Source of the DNA: Prorocentrum cordatum
Taxonomy: Eukaryota > Sar > Dinophyceae > Prorocentrales > Prorocentraceae
Length of the DNA: 64,000 nucleotides
Direction of reading: 5' to 3'
Assembly: GCA_963575745.1 (NCBI GenBank)
Contig: CAUYUJ010018649.1
Coordinates: 534,123 to 598,122 of the forward strand
Within the stretch, counting starts at the first letter, position 1; each line of letters begins with the position of its first letter. The position numbers were made by a program, and so were the translations under genes. The notes under the pieces are model-generated. The model did no database searches, was not told where the DNA came from, and was given only the letters and a program-made list of their open reading frames with translations. This document shows, one piece after another, positions 23,021 to 34,179 of this stretch.

Positions 23021-24457
23021 CCACGGGCATTTTTACCACGGCATTTTTACCAAAACGGGCATTTTTACCACGGCCAGGACGCTTCGCCAGGACGCTTCGC
23101 CACTGCTCGACGCGTCCGAACGATGCCGAGGCTTTGCTCACTGCCCAGGCCGCATCGGCCGGCCGGCCGCCACCCCGCGACCCCCGGAGGACGGCCGCGG
23201 GCCCGGGGGGCCGTCGAAGAGCGGCCCGGGGGGAAGAGAAAATGCCCTGGGGGCAGGAGGGAGGAGGGAGGGAGGAGGGAGAGGAGGAGGAGGAGGAGGA
23301 GGAGGAGGAGGAGGAGGAGGGAAAGGAGGAAGAGGAGGAGGAGGAGGAGGAGGAAGAGGAGGAGGGAAAGGAGGAAGAGGAGAAGAGGGAGGAGGAGGAG
23401 GAGGAGGAGGAGGAGGAGGAGGAGGAGGAGGAGGAGGAGTCAGACCTGAGGGCGTGCCCGACCTGCGTAGAAGAGACCGAGGCGCTGGACGATTGGGATC
23501 GTGGGTCGAAAACACGGGCTCCTCTGCACAGAGTCCCAGTCCCGCTCAGACGCCCGATGCCAAGAGCAAAAAAGACGAAGCCAGGACGAGGATCAATTCG
23601 GGTGAGGATGAACGGAAATTTTCTGAGAGCCCGCGGCTCTGGAGGATGCATTTGGCGTCGCGGCATTCTCCGAGCGAACGGACTTATCTCGTCCAAGCCC
23701 CGTCCGAGAGCAGTCCGATGCCGGCGACCCCCAGCTCGAAGACCACGAGTGATGGGCAACGATAGGGGGAGACTGGCAAAGGGGGGTATGCATCGACCTG
23801 GAATCGGCGATACATCGCCGATGAATCGGCGATGGGCCTCTGATCGTGAATCCGCATCTTCCTGGGCAGGTTTGGGGTCGATGCATCCCCCCCAATGCCT
23901 ACAGTGCGGGCGGGGCCGCAAGAAACCCTCGCAAAAAACCCAACCCTGAGAACCCCTGCGCGAGGTGCACCTGAGGGAAAACCCGGAGCACCCTGGACGC
24001 AGCAGCTCCTTCAACGGCTGCGGGAAGTCACCGCGCAGCGCGAGGAGCGAAGAAATCCAGGATACCCTGACGAAAAGCATGTGGCTTCTTGATGCGCACC
24101 CCCCCTGTATCCATCGTTATGTTGCTCCCATCGTACAAAAGGACCACATGCCAGAAGTAATTTCGAGCACCCGGGAAAGTGTCGAAAGAGTGTCGAAAGA
24201 GTGTCGATACAGTGTCGGACGAATGTCCCCCCGGGCCCGACACGTGAGAACCCTCGAGTTTTGGAATTCTCCTGGTGCTCGAAATTCTTCCTTGGTGATC
24301 AAGGCTGAAATATGGGTTGGAACATCATAGCCCTGTCGCTGCCCCTGAAGGAGGGTGGCCGTCCAGAGCCGGGGGGCCACTCTCGGCCCCCGTGCCGGCC
24401 GTGCTCTCCCCGCCCAGGGAGCCCTCGGCCCGCACGCGGGCAGCCGACGATACCGTA
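23021..24457. other. Gene-less stretch with (GGA)n
   Basis: Holds (GGA)n from about 23266 to 23440, a copy of a dispersed repeat near 23795-23880 (CCTGGAATCGGCGAT, with relatives at about 35785 and 39917) and a small direct repeat GTGTCGAAAGA at about 24178-24205. No coding region recognised. Confidence 0.5.
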
Positions 24458-24635
24458 CAGGGCAGTCTTTGATACACAGGGTTTCTAATATATATATATA
24501 TATATACACAGGATTTCTAATACATGACTGCTTTATGAATAAATGTATGCATGAACTCATCGTTGTTTTTAATACCAAATCCCTGCATTTTCAATGCATG
24601 ATCCGCACGCGGAGCATGTATTACAAACGGCACTG
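24458..24635. mobile_element. MITE-like element, family E, TA target (copy 1 of 3)
   Basis: A 178-bp AT-rich element in GC-rich surroundings. It starts CAGGGCAGTCTTTGATAC, ends GTATTACAAACGGCACTG, and is flanked by TA on both sides (24456-24457 and 24636-24637). The interior shares CATGAACTCATCGTTGTTTT and AATCCCTGCATTTT with the copies at 25924-26083 and 33572-33692. A TA duplication and these ends fit a Tc1/mariner-type derivative. It contains an internal (TA)n at about 24489-24506. Confidence 0.83.
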
Positions 24636-25222
24636 TAGGGGCGCGACCACAAGGGACCGTCCACAAGAAACCCAACCCTGACACCCCAGGACGTCCCCTG
24701 ATTTCTGTGTGTGGGAGCCTCGCGCTTTCCACCGCGGAACAATCGAAGCCCGAGACACCCAGGGCACCCTGGAGGCGAGCAGGGTCTCCCTTGGCACGGG
24801 CCTCCACTGTATGGCGCTTCCGTGCGCGGCCCAAGGGGTCCCGACCCCTGCCCCTGGGGCCCACATTTCGCCCTGGACCCCTCTGCGTGGTGGTCCCTGG
24901 GGCCCGACGGACCGAAATCGGGGGAGCACGCCCAGATGAAAACAGATCACATCGCCAGAGATCCGGCAACCTGGTCGTGCAGGCGATCCCAACATCGAAT
25001 CGAGAAGTCGGACCGGCGATCGCCCTGAATCGGATCGGCGGACATCGGCACCCGAGTCGGGAGAGGTCGAACCGGCGGAAATCCGCACCCAAGTCGGGAG
25101 AAGTCGAGATCGAATCGAACCGGAGGAACCGAAGAGAGCCCCGGTCGTGGCCACGGGGGCCTCCCCGCGCAAAAAAGGCTCAGGGGCGCAGGAAGCCCGG
25201 GGAGGCAGCAGGACCCTGCTGC

Positions 25223-25384
25223 TAAGTCGGGCCTGTCCCCCATACAGGAGGATTTTGAGCGAAAGATAAAACATAGTCAACCAATGCCCTAAAATACACA
25301 GAAGTGGTAAAAAATCGTCCCAAGACTGTGTTTTGACCATCTTTGTATATGTTCCTCCCGTAGGGGGACAGGCCCGCGACTTAA
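25223..25384. mobile_element. MITE-like element, family A (copy 2)
   Basis: A 162-bp element with inverted ends TAAGTCGGGCCTGTCCCC and GGGGGACAGGCCCGCGACTT. Flanking 9-mers CCCTGCTGC (25214-25222) and CCCCGCTGG (25385-25393) match at 7 of 9 positions, consistent with an older duplication. Confidence 0.78.
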
Positions 25385-25923
25385 CCCCGCTGGCATCGGC
25401 ACGCTCCCGCCAGCTGGAGGCTCCAGGCCCTCCCCCCCTCTGCGCGGGGCGCCGCGGGGGCCAGCCTGAGGTGCGCAGGATTGTGGTGCGCATCTTGCTC
25501 TTGGCCAGGAGCTTCTCCATCAAGTACTTGATCTGAGGGCGCGGGGCGGAGTGAGGCGGGGCCAGGACCGGGACAGCGTCGGACCAGGATGTGTCGGGGA
25601 TCTGTGAGATCCCGAAGCTCCGGAGGATGTGTCAGCCGCCGCGGCCACTCCACGGCGCTCCGGAAAGCTCCGAGATCGTTGCGGAACGCCCTGGAACGAT
25701 TCATACCAGTCCGTGGGGCCGCCCCACGGAAGAAGGGCAGGGGCTCTTCTCGCGAGGCCCACGAACAGAGGTCGACACATCAAGGTGTTGCGTCTTGCTG
25801 CTGCTGTATTGCTTCTGTTGGCCAAGGCCCGAACCGCGCTCTTCAGAGATTGCCTGAGCTCTTGACGCCGATCTCTTGGTCCTAATATGTGGAAGGCGCG
25901 GGAGAACAACTCGCATGTACATA

Positions 25924-26083
25924 CAGGGCAATTTTAATACATCGGGATGTTGAAATATATGATTTTGATACATGATTAATGTATGAATGCATATACGCAT
26001 GAACTCATCGTTGTTTTAAATACTAAATGCCTGCATTTGTTATTCATGATCCGCACGCGGAGCATGTATTAAAAACGGCTGTG
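25924..26083. mobile_element. MITE-like element, family E (copy 2 of 3)
   Basis: A 160-bp element, CAGGGCAATTTTAATACA at the left and TGTATTAAAAACGGCTGTG at the right, flanked by TA. Same interior words as copy 1. Confidence 0.83.
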
Positions 26084-26957
26084 TAAGTGAATGCCTGCTC
26101 CTCCTCGACTGACGTCGCACCCGACGACATGAGTTCATGTCAAAGGGGACCCCCAAAAGTTTCAGGGGCGGCCCAGAGGGGGGCGTCCAAGAGGGGGGGG
26201 GCGGCATGCGCGCGGCCCAGGGGGGGGGGCCAGGGACTAATGAAATAAGAAGAGGCGCCATGAACTCTGAGGAAATGGCATGGCCCACGCCATGACATCC
26301 ACCGCCCCCCCAGTCATCCCCCCCCCTCTTTGTCGCCCCCCAAAGTTTAGACACCCTCCCTGGCACCGGCTTTCCATCTCGGGTCGCAGTCTGACGGCCT
26401 GGGGGCCCAGCAGAGCCCCCAGAGGCCGACTGCCGAACATCTCCCGTCGCACCGTTCGGTTACTAGCCAAGAGGACATGGGAACGCCTCAGACGGTGGCA
26501 GGACTGGGTTGGGTGGAACCTTGTTGACGGATTTGTGCCTGGGAACGCTCCCCAGCCGCACTCCACTGAGCGGAACTGACGCCACCCTCGCAGATCCAGG
26601 CGAGACCTCGTGCCTTCCCGAGGGGCTGCGATCTGCGCAACGGTCGCCAGTTCCGTGGGCTTCTGGGAGGCCAAGCGCAGGGGTGTCATCTGCGCGGACA
26701 TTTCTAGGCGCTTGTGTCGCTTTCATTGAACATTGCGTCTCTGGGCATATTTCCATCCGCATACGGCAGGTTCATGTCGTGCCGACTTCGGCATTGGGTA
26801 CTGACACCGCGGGGATCGTTCAATCGTGAACGATCGGCAGCTTCCGAAACGTCAGACCATTCAACATCGATCGATTCTGGGTCGCCGACGCCATCAGACA
26901 GTGAACTCCGGCGGCGGGGTCGTGACCGTCGACACGTCGCGAACCTACCCGTATGGT
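26084..26957. other. No recognisable gene
   Basis: Includes C- and G-run-rich sequence at 26140-26240 and mixed sequence to 26950. No repeat relationship or protein family seen. Confidence 0.4.
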
Positions 26958-27140
26958 TAAGTCGGGCCTGTCCCCCTACAGGGGGATTTTCGACGAAGAA
27001 TAATTATACCCCACAAATAATCAACACATAGTCCAAACACCTGGATACTATTTTTTGATTTGTTTGACCTTTTGGATATGTTTGTGATATTTTTTATTTT
27101 TCGTCGAAAATCCCCCTGTACGGGGAGACGCCCGACATAA
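26958..27140. mobile_element. MITE-like element, family A (copy 3, best preserved)
   Basis: A 183-bp element with inverted arms of about 45 bp: AGTCGGGCCTGTCCCCCTAC, then GGGGATTTTCGACGAA. It is flanked by the exact 9-bp direct repeat CCGTATGGT (26949-26957 and 27141-27149). The AT-rich centre differs from the other copies. Confidence 0.9.
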
Positions 27141-27516
27141 CCGTATGGTCACGTGTTGCAGATGGGCTGGGGGGGTCTCGGGCAGTTGGCCCAAAAAAGT
27201 GCCCAGGTGCCCGAGAGGGGCTGGAGGAACAGGCACGGAGGAAGGACCCCAGGAACAACCACAACTCGTTTCGATCCCGAGCTGCCTCTCCTTCGAGCGT
27301 CCCGGCTGTGCTACTTTCCTTCGAGGGTCGATGCCTGATCACACTACCCTTCGAAGGCCGACGCCGTCGGGGCAGCAGAGGGACACCATGGGGCCAAAGT
27401 GGGCCGCTGGATCACACACACACACACACACGCACTCACCATCAGAGTGAGGGGGCCGAGCGGTCATTCACTGTCCCTGGGTGCGCGGCTGAAGTGGGCG
27501 TCCGCGGTTCGGATTG

Positions 27517-27534
27517 GTGTTGTTGTGGATGTTG

Positions 27535-27566
<32 letters not shown>

Positions 27567-28000
27567 GGTGGTGGTGGTGGTGTTGCTGCTGCTGTTGCTG
27601 GCGTTGTTGTTGTTGCTGGTGGTGTTGGTGTTGGTGTTGGTGATGGTGTGTGGTGTTGATGGTGTTGTTGGTGGTGGTGCTGTTGGTATTGTCGTTGTTG
27701 GTGTTGTAGTTGTTGTTGGTGTCGGTGTATGTGTTGGTGGTGGTATTGTTGATGTTGCTGCAATTGTTGTTGCCGTTGTTGTGGTATTTGCGTTGGTTGC
27801 AGGTTGTTGGTGTTGTTGGTGCTGTTGTTGTGGTTGTGGTTGTGGTGGTCGTGGTTGTTGTAGTTGTTGTGGTGGTTGGTGTTGGTGCTGTTGTTATTGT
27901 GGTTGTGGTTGATGTTGTGGTTGTTGTTGGTGATATGATTGTTGCAGCTGTGGTTGTTGTTGTTGTTGATGTTGTTGGTGGTGTTGTGATTTGTTTTGTT
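27517..28000. repeat. GTT/GTG-rich trinucleotide array
   Basis: About 480 bp of TTG/GGT triplets, with a pure GGT run near 27550-27580. Both-strand open frames are poly-Val/Leu/Gly or poly-Thr/Gln/His and are discounted. Confidence 0.95.
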
Positions 28001-28017
28001 GTTCGATGTCGCCGTCC

Positions 28018-28345
28018 CGCCGCGACCTGGCCCGCGACCCACTCCGCGACCAGCCCGCGACCCGCCCGCGACCCACCTCGCGACCCAGCCCGCGACCCGC
28101 CCGCGACCGACCCGCGAGCCACCTTGCGACCCAGCCCGCGACCCGCCCGCGACCGACCCGCGATCCAACCGCGACCTGCCCGCGACCCACCCGCGATCCA
28201 CCCGCGCCCCACCCGCGACCCACCCGTGACCCACCCGCGGCCCATCCGCGACCCACCCGCGACCCACCCGCGACCCACCCGCGACCCACCCACAATCCAC
28301 CCGCGGCCCACCCGCTACGTGCCGGCGACCCACCTGCGACCCACC
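28018..28345. repeat. 12-bp minisatellite (CCGCGACCCACC)n
   Basis: About 27 units with variants CCGCGACCAGCC, CCGCGACCGACC and CCGCGGCCCACC. It adjoins the GTT array within 20 bp. Because the unit is four codons long, both strands stay open and give periodic Arg/Pro or Gly/Trp/Val proteins. Confidence 0.93.
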
Positions 28346-29039
28346 CCCTCGCTTTGCTCCGCAACTGCGGGGTGCTACAAATGCTTGTGCCTCCACAGGC
28401 GAGGTAACGGTATCGTTGCGAGCGACAGCAAGGGGCACGAATTGCCGTCAACATCTCCACCAGGCGGTGCGGGTTGGGGACAGCACAGGGTGCGAGTTGG
28501 CGCGCGGAGATTACGGTGCGAACGCAGCCGCAAGAAACCCTCGCAAGAAACCCTCGTTTTTTTCACGCTCGCGAAATTCCCGGGGCAGCAGGGCATAAGA
28601 GAACGCGTCCGCGACAGCCCAAAACACCTCATTCGGAGGAGGAAGAAGAGGAGGAGGAGGAGGAAATCGCCAGCATTGCGATGCAACGCAAGCTCCCGGG
28701 GCACTACCCGCAGCAAACGCGGGCAAGGACCCTCACCCGGAGCGCGGCCAAACGCTCGGCAGCCGGCGGCGCCGACGACGGCCGCAGGGAGGCGGCCCGC
28801 GCCGCGCATATAGCCTGCGTGGCAGCCGCGTCCGCGGCTGCGCGGCCAGCTGACGCCGCGCGCGCTGCGGCGACGCGTTCCTTGCCGCTGGCCCGCAACG
28901 CTGCGCGGGGCCGCGCCACGAGCCCATGAGCCGCAGCGCTGGCGGCTGCGCTGGAGTCTCCGGCGGCGCCGGGGCGGCAGCAGCGCGAGGCCTTGTCCGC
29001 TGCCGCCGCACGCCATTAGAATCGCGCACCATGACCCGT
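28346..29039. other. No gene established
   Basis: GC-rich sequence with GCAAGAAACCCTCGCAAGAA at about 28535 (related words at 23918 and 24670) and a short GGA tract at 28636-28672. Ala/Arg-rich open frames look like composition artefacts. Confidence 0.4.
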
Positions 29040-29490
29040 TTCAAGGCGCCTCCTGGTCCGCACAGGATGCGTTTGTAGTGATTCGCAATGTACGTCACGG
29101 CTCCCAAGACCGCAGACTCTTGCGCGACGAGCCTTTCTGCGATGGCAAGCCGCGCCGAGGCTGGACCGCACGGCGGCGGGCAGCCGGCAGCAACTTTGGC
29201 CAGGCCGTTCACCAAACGATTGGCTCTCCAATCGATCGCCGTGACCACGTGCTCGTCAGACCCCATTGCCACGCCAGTGACGGACTGGTAGCAGTGAGCA
29301 GGCGTCCGCGTAAGCTTGCCAGTAGTGACAAGCTCTGAAATGTCACCGTCGACGAGGGTGGATACACGAGACCGCACCTGCGCAAACATACGCGTGGGTT
29401 GCGTGGCCTGCGCCGTCCCAGCAGCAACAGCCCTGAGGAGCGCCCGCCAGTCGGTGCGAATGGTCGGCGGCCTGCAAGCCTGGACGGCTT
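29040..29490 (-). pseudogene. LINE relic: RNase H domain 3' half
   Basis: Minus-strand reading includes PPTIRTDWRALLRAVAAG, then LTRTPAHCYQSV, then AIDWRANRLVNGLAK. This follows the order of the later RNase H motifs (third Asp, the His before the last helix, final Asp) seen in RNase H-bearing LINEs. The RT and the first half of RNase H are absent, so the copy is 5'-truncated, as is usual for LINE insertions. It begins within about 30 bp of the membrane-protein fragment upstream. Confidence 0.6.
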
Positions 29491-29509
29491 GGAGTACACG
29501 CGTGTACCA

Positions 29510-29949
29510 TTATCAAAGAAATAACGTACGTATTCGCGGCGATGCTACGTGTCGATGCGGATGCCGAGTGCTTCTGGTCCAGAAAAAGACAATGCAGGAC
29601 AATGGCGTCGAAAAACAGACTGCTAAAAAGGGAACAGCCGGCTGCTAAACAGGAAGCCAGCGGGCTCGAAGATGGCATGCCAGCTGGCAGCGCAATCAGC
29701 GAGCCAGTGACAGCAACTGTGTAACCAAGCAAGACCAGGAACTGCGATGGCCAAATGGTGCTGTTCGCCATGATATGTAGGCGTGTGCCCAATTCACCTG
29801 GGATTCGGCTGAGCAACGCACCTAGGTCAAACTCCTGCAAGCGCTCGCTTGTTCTGACCAGCATCATTAGTCCAGACATTCAGCACCAACACAACAACCA
29901 ACAATAGTAGCGACGTTACTATTGAAGCGCCGGCGACACCCCATGTCAT
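29510..29949 (-). pseudogene. Membrane-protein gene fragment, frameshifted
   Basis: The ATG at 29949 opens a stretch with a strong hydrophobic segment (VTSLLLLVVVLVLNVW). A frame change near 29840 leads to IPGELGTRLHIMAN and two further hydrophobic segments (FLVLLGYTVAVTGSLIAL and CSLFSSLFFDAIVLHCLFL). About 140 residues in all. No family recognised. It is cut off where the LINE relic starts, so the 3' part is missing or lies beyond an intron. A spliced gene with a short intron at the frame change is the alternative. Confidence 0.45.
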
Positions 29950-30715
29950 AGTGCGAAGCCCCGAGCCAAAAGCCCCATCACGATGATATTGAGAATAATC
30001 GCGGTTGCTGATGCTGGAATCAGACTAGCACTCTGGCTATCTGGCTAGCTAACTGGCTTTGACGACCAGGTAACCTCTCGAATGGGTAATCACGGCGCAA
30101 AATGAAAGTGTTAAATTGTGGCATATAAGACCAATCCTTGAATCAAAAATCGTTAAGGAATACCGCATCGCTCGCCAATGACATTGAGACGCCACAAAGG
30201 CGTGCTTCCGCCACCGTGCCCTGAGGCATGAGTTGGAGTGTCCTCAGGTAAACGCTGCAAAGAAGCAGGCGTGCTGGTGGCCTTGCCTCTGCCGACGCGC
30301 CAGTGGCGCGAAGCCTCTGATTCAGGTCCAGAGTGTCCTCAGGTCCTTGGCCTAATCCCTTAAGCCTCAGTCCTGAATCCGGGGTATTCCTTCAAGGGCC
30401 CAGACCCGACGACTCCAAACCTTCAAGGGCATGCCCTCTGGGGCGCGTGCCCCTCCGGGGCCCTCCGCGGCTTCTCGCGCGATCTGTGCCGGGCCCGCGA
30501 GTGCCCGAAGACGGGCCAAGAGGGCCACAAGAGGCCGCCAACACAGAACAAGCGATACAATGCCAAAAACGAGGTGGGTCCGATTGCGCGCAGCCCCCTG
30601 CGCGCATTCCGAAATGATGTCAAGATCCTTTGCCCTGGACGCATTTCATGATCCGCCACCGTGCCTTGTGCACGTTGAGGCGTCAAAGAATGCCAACGGC
30701 TGTCTGCTAGGGTTC
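29950..30715. other. No recognisable gene
   Basis: Mixed-composition sequence with normal AT content at 29950-30200. It could contain upstream exons of the membrane-protein fragment, but I cannot point to one. Confidence 0.35.
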
Positions 30716-30729
30716 CTGTATTCGAAATA

Positions 30730-30985
30730 GACCCCCCCCCTACCCCTCCCTGCATACATCGCGCCCCCCCCTCCCCTCCCTCCCGTGGCCACGGTCCTCC
30801 GTAAACAACGGAACATCCCTCCCTCCCCCCCTCCCTCCCTCCCCATCTCTCCCCTCCCATCCCTCCCCCCCCTCCCCTCCCCTCCCCTCCCTCCCTCCCC
30901 TCCCTTGAGGCGTCTCCCTGCATACATCGGCCCCCCCCCCCTCCCTCCCGTGGCCACGGTCCTCCGTAAACAACGGAACACGGAT
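30730..30985. repeat. C-run tract with a ~65-bp direct duplication
   Basis: The block CTCCCTGCATACATCG, C-run, TCCCGTGGCCACGGTCCTCC, GTAAACAACGGAACA occurs at about 30747-30813 and again at about 30916-30981, with CCCTCC-type simple sequence between. The inner word CGTGGCCACG is palindromic. Confidence 0.85.
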
Positions 30986-31059
30986 CCGCGCTCCCGAGAC
31001 CACGACCTCTCGTAACACCTACTAGAGTCCGCGTCCCAAGCTTCCGAGGCGGTCCATGC

Positions 31060-31620
31060 AGACAGCCAAGAATACCAATACGGCTCAGGGTGCCTCGAAG
31101 ACGGCCCAAGGTGGCCCCAAGGCGGCCCAACGTGGCCCCTATGGCGGCCCAAAAATGGCCCAAGGTGGCCCCAAGGCGGCCCAAGATGGCCTCAAGATGC
31201 CCAACGTATTGACTCCCCGTGGTTGTTTGCATGTTTGCATTCGTGCCGTGTCGGGCTGCCGTTCGCTCACGACGGTCCCAGAAGCCTCCACCATGGCCCC
31301 AAGCCGGCCCAGGCGGCCCCCATGAAGGTCCCAGGATGGCCAAAGAAGTCCAACGATGGCCCAAGAGGCATCCAAAATGATTTCACGACAGCCCAAGAGA
31401 ACCTTCCGTGGGACCAAAAACGGCCTCGGACGGCCGTTCGACAACCCAAGACGGCACTACGACGGCACGACGGCCCCCAGACACCCACCACAGAGTCAAG
31501 AGGGCCCCAAGACGGCCCAAGTGAGCCCAAAGGCGGCGTAAGAGGGCCCCAAGTGACCAATGTGACCCCTTAGACTGCCATACAGGATATCAAGGCAGCC
31601 CCAAGACGGATTAAACGAGC
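31060..31620. repeat. CCAAGA-rich array, block 3
   Basis: Words GGCCCAAGATGGCC, GGCCCCAAGGCGGCC and CCAAGACGGC repeat at loose 11- to 13-bp spacing. Same character as block 1 but without a visible leader. Confidence 0.75.
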
Positions 31621-31675
31621 TCCATGAGAGCACCTCAAATACCGACGGAAGATGTCACATGTGACGGTCTGCCTA

Positions 31676-32865
31676 TTCCTCCTCCTCCTCCTCCTCCTGC
31701 TGCTGCTGCTGCTCAGTATCCTCTGCCCTCTTCAACATCACCACCACCACCATCACCATCACCATCTTCATCAGCATCATCATCACCATCATCATCAGCA
31801 TCATCATCATCATCATCAGCAGCAGCATCGGCGAAATCATCAGCACCATCATCATCACCATCAGCAGCATCAGCATCATCATCAGCATACTCAGCAGCAG
31901 CTGCATCCCTTCTCTCACCCTAATTCCCAACACCCCCATCATCAGCATCATCATCATCAGCAGCAGCAGCAGCATCAGCATCATCATCGTCAGCACCATC
32001 ATCAGCATCATCATCGGAATCGTCATCGGCCACATTATCGCCATCAGCATCAGCAGTATATTCATCATCATCAGCATCAGCAGCATCAGCATCAGCATCA
32101 TCAGCATCATCAGCAGCATCATCAGCATCATCATCAGCATCATCATCACCATCATCAGCATCGACATCACCACAATCAACCTCTGCAACCTCATCATCAT
32201 GGGCAGCAGCATTACCGCAGTCATCGTACACACCATCGCCACCACAGCCACACTCAGCGTCAGCATCATCACTGTCATCACCATCATCATCATCATCAGC
32301 ATCAGCATCATTATCATCATCAGCATCATCATCATCATCAGCAGCATCATCATGAGCATCAATACCAACATCGTCATAAGCCTCGTCACCGTCGTAATCA
32401 TCGTCAACCTCATCAACATTATCACGGTCGTCATCTTAATCATCATCGGCAGCATCAGTGCCACCATACTGATCGACATAATAACAATCGCCATCATCGT
32501 AATCAGCATAAGCAGCAGCCTCACCATGAGTATACTTCCCAGTATCATCACCACCAGTAGCATCCGCATCATAACCATTACAGTCACCATCAGCAGCATC
32601 ATCCCCATCAACAGCACCATGATGAGCATAAGCCTCAACATAAGAATGAGTAATATCGTCATCACCATCGTCATCATCATTAGCCGACGCATCATCATCA
32701 CCATCTTCCTCCTCCTCATAATAAGAATGATCGGCATCATGATAATCATCACCTTCATCACCATCAGCATGATCGTCATCATGGTCGTTATCATGATCGG
32801 CACCATCAGCAACAACAACGACAACAGCACACCAACAACACCAACAACAACAACCACCACAACAA
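31676..32865. repeat. 1.2-kb CAT/CAG trinucleotide array
   Basis: Starts with a CTC/CTG run (31676-31715), then ATC/CAT/CAG triplets with CGT interruptions to about 32800, closing in CAACAA. The frames are poly-His/Gln, poly-Ser/Ile or poly-Met, with no gene features. A short relative lies at 43498-43665. Confidence 0.97.
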
Positions 32866-33571
32866 CAAGCTGAATACCATCAACATCCCCAACATCATTC
32901 CACTAACGGCTCTTCAAACCCTGGAGTTACCAAGTGTCACACGGGACGGCCTCCCGTGACCCCCTCGAACAATCGCCACCCAGAATGCTGGCCTGACACG
33001 GTGGCAGGACTTGCCGCAGGCAGCTGGGTATAGCCCTTGATTTTTGTGCAGCGAGGAATATAATGAAGCAGTCTCAATTGATTCGTGCATTTTGCATTCA
33101 TTGTGTAGCACGTCCTGTTCGGCGGCCCCCGGCTGCAACCGCTTGCCTGGCCGCCGGGATGTGGGTCTAGCCAGCTCGTCTGGCCAGCCTGACCCTCTCC
33201 TTGTCGCCGAGCACTCCGACATCATGTCCGCCACCGTGCCTCGAGGCACGAGTTGGATTGTCCTCAGGCCCCGTAGATGTCTTCTGCATTGGGTAGGAGG
33301 AGGAGGAGGAGGAGGAGAGGAGGAGGAGGAGGAGGAGGGGGAGGGGGAGGGGGAGGAGGAGCAGGAGGAGGAGGAGGAGGAGGAGGAGGAGGAGGAGGAG
33401 GTGCTGTCCACACTCTGTTGAGGGGCCCGGGCCCGACATCCAGGCGCTCCTGGGGCGTGGCGCGGGCTGCCGCAAGACCTCTTCTCCTAGGGTTTTTTTC
33501 GCGCGGCGTTTGCTGAGGAGGGCCCGCGGCAGCCCCCTGGAGAGTCCAAGACTACAGGCAAAAAGTGCATA
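32866..33571. other. Gene-less stretch with (GGA)n
   Basis: Contains (GGA)n at 33295-33402 with a GGGGGA interior. The surrounding mixed sequence has no recognisable coding region. Confidence 0.45.
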
Positions 33572-33692
33572 CAGGGCAGTTTGTAAGAGATCGTTTTTTT
33601 TCCAAAATACATGAATAATCTATGAATAAATTTATGCATGAACGCATCGTTGTTTTTAGTACTAAATCCCTGTATTATTCAAGACGGCAGTG
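33572..33692. mobile_element. MITE-like element, family E (copy 3, shortened)
   Basis: A 121-bp element flanked by TA, starting CAGGGCAGTTTGTAAGAG and ending AAGACGGCAGTG. It keeps the central CATCGTTGTTTTTAG and AATCCCTG words but lacks part of the right arm. Confidence 0.78.
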
Positions 33693-33705
33693 TAACTACA
33701 AACTT

Positions 33706-33836
33706 TCGGAGGTTCGCCTGGATTTCTTGGATCGCCGCTGGGCCCCCAGCACTGGCGGCGCGTGGAGCGCGCCGGGGGCGGTGCTGCAGGCGCCGCCAGG
33801 GGGCTGCAACGCCGACCAGAGAAATCCGCGAGGACA
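33706..33836. repeat. Dispersed hairpin, family G
   Basis: Left arm CGGAGGTTCGCCTGGATTTC and right arm GAAATCCGCGAGGAC are imperfect inverted repeats around a GC-rich centre with GGAGCGCGCCGGGGGCGG. Relatives lie at 46378-46512 (same centre) and, more decayed, at about 735-838. Confidence 0.6.
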
Positions 33837-33884
33837 ATTGACAGTAGTTTCTACGTTTACGCAAATGTTTGTTCCCCGAAAAGA

Positions 33885-34140
33885 GGGCCCCGAGACGGCC
33901 CAAGAGCGCTCCAAGACGCCCAACAAGGCCCCAAGACAGCCCAAGAGACCCCGAAACACCCTAAGAGGGCCCAAAGAGGCCGCCCAAGAAAGGATAGCGA
34001 GTAGCTTTGCCATTGGGTTTGACAAAGCTTAGCGTTCTCGCATTGTCGAGCTTCCAAGACGGCCCAAGAAGGGCTTAAGACGGCCCCAAGACGGCCCAGG
34101 AGGACCCCACGACGCCACCAAGACGGCACCAAGGGGGGCA
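33885..34140. repeat. CCAAGA-rich array, block 4
   Basis: CCCAAGAG, CCAAGACGGCC and related words at roughly 11-bp spacing, interrupted at 33985-34045 by unrelated sequence. Confidence 0.7.
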
Positions 34141-34179
34141 CAACCCATCGGATGGACTCGGTGACGGCCACCTTAGTAG

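Noticed and set aside
22893-24080. 290-, 327- and 377-codon overlapping frames
   Set aside because: Contain the (GGA)n tract as poly-Glu/Gly/Ser in each frame; no conserved text on either side.
27442-28813. Long frames on both strands across the GTT and 12-bp arrays
   Set aside because: Repeat-encoded peptides; unit lengths divisible by three keep all frames open.
31652-32873. His/Gln-rich and Met-rich long frames
   Set aside because: Encoded by CAT/CAG triplets with no non-repetitive protein segment attached.
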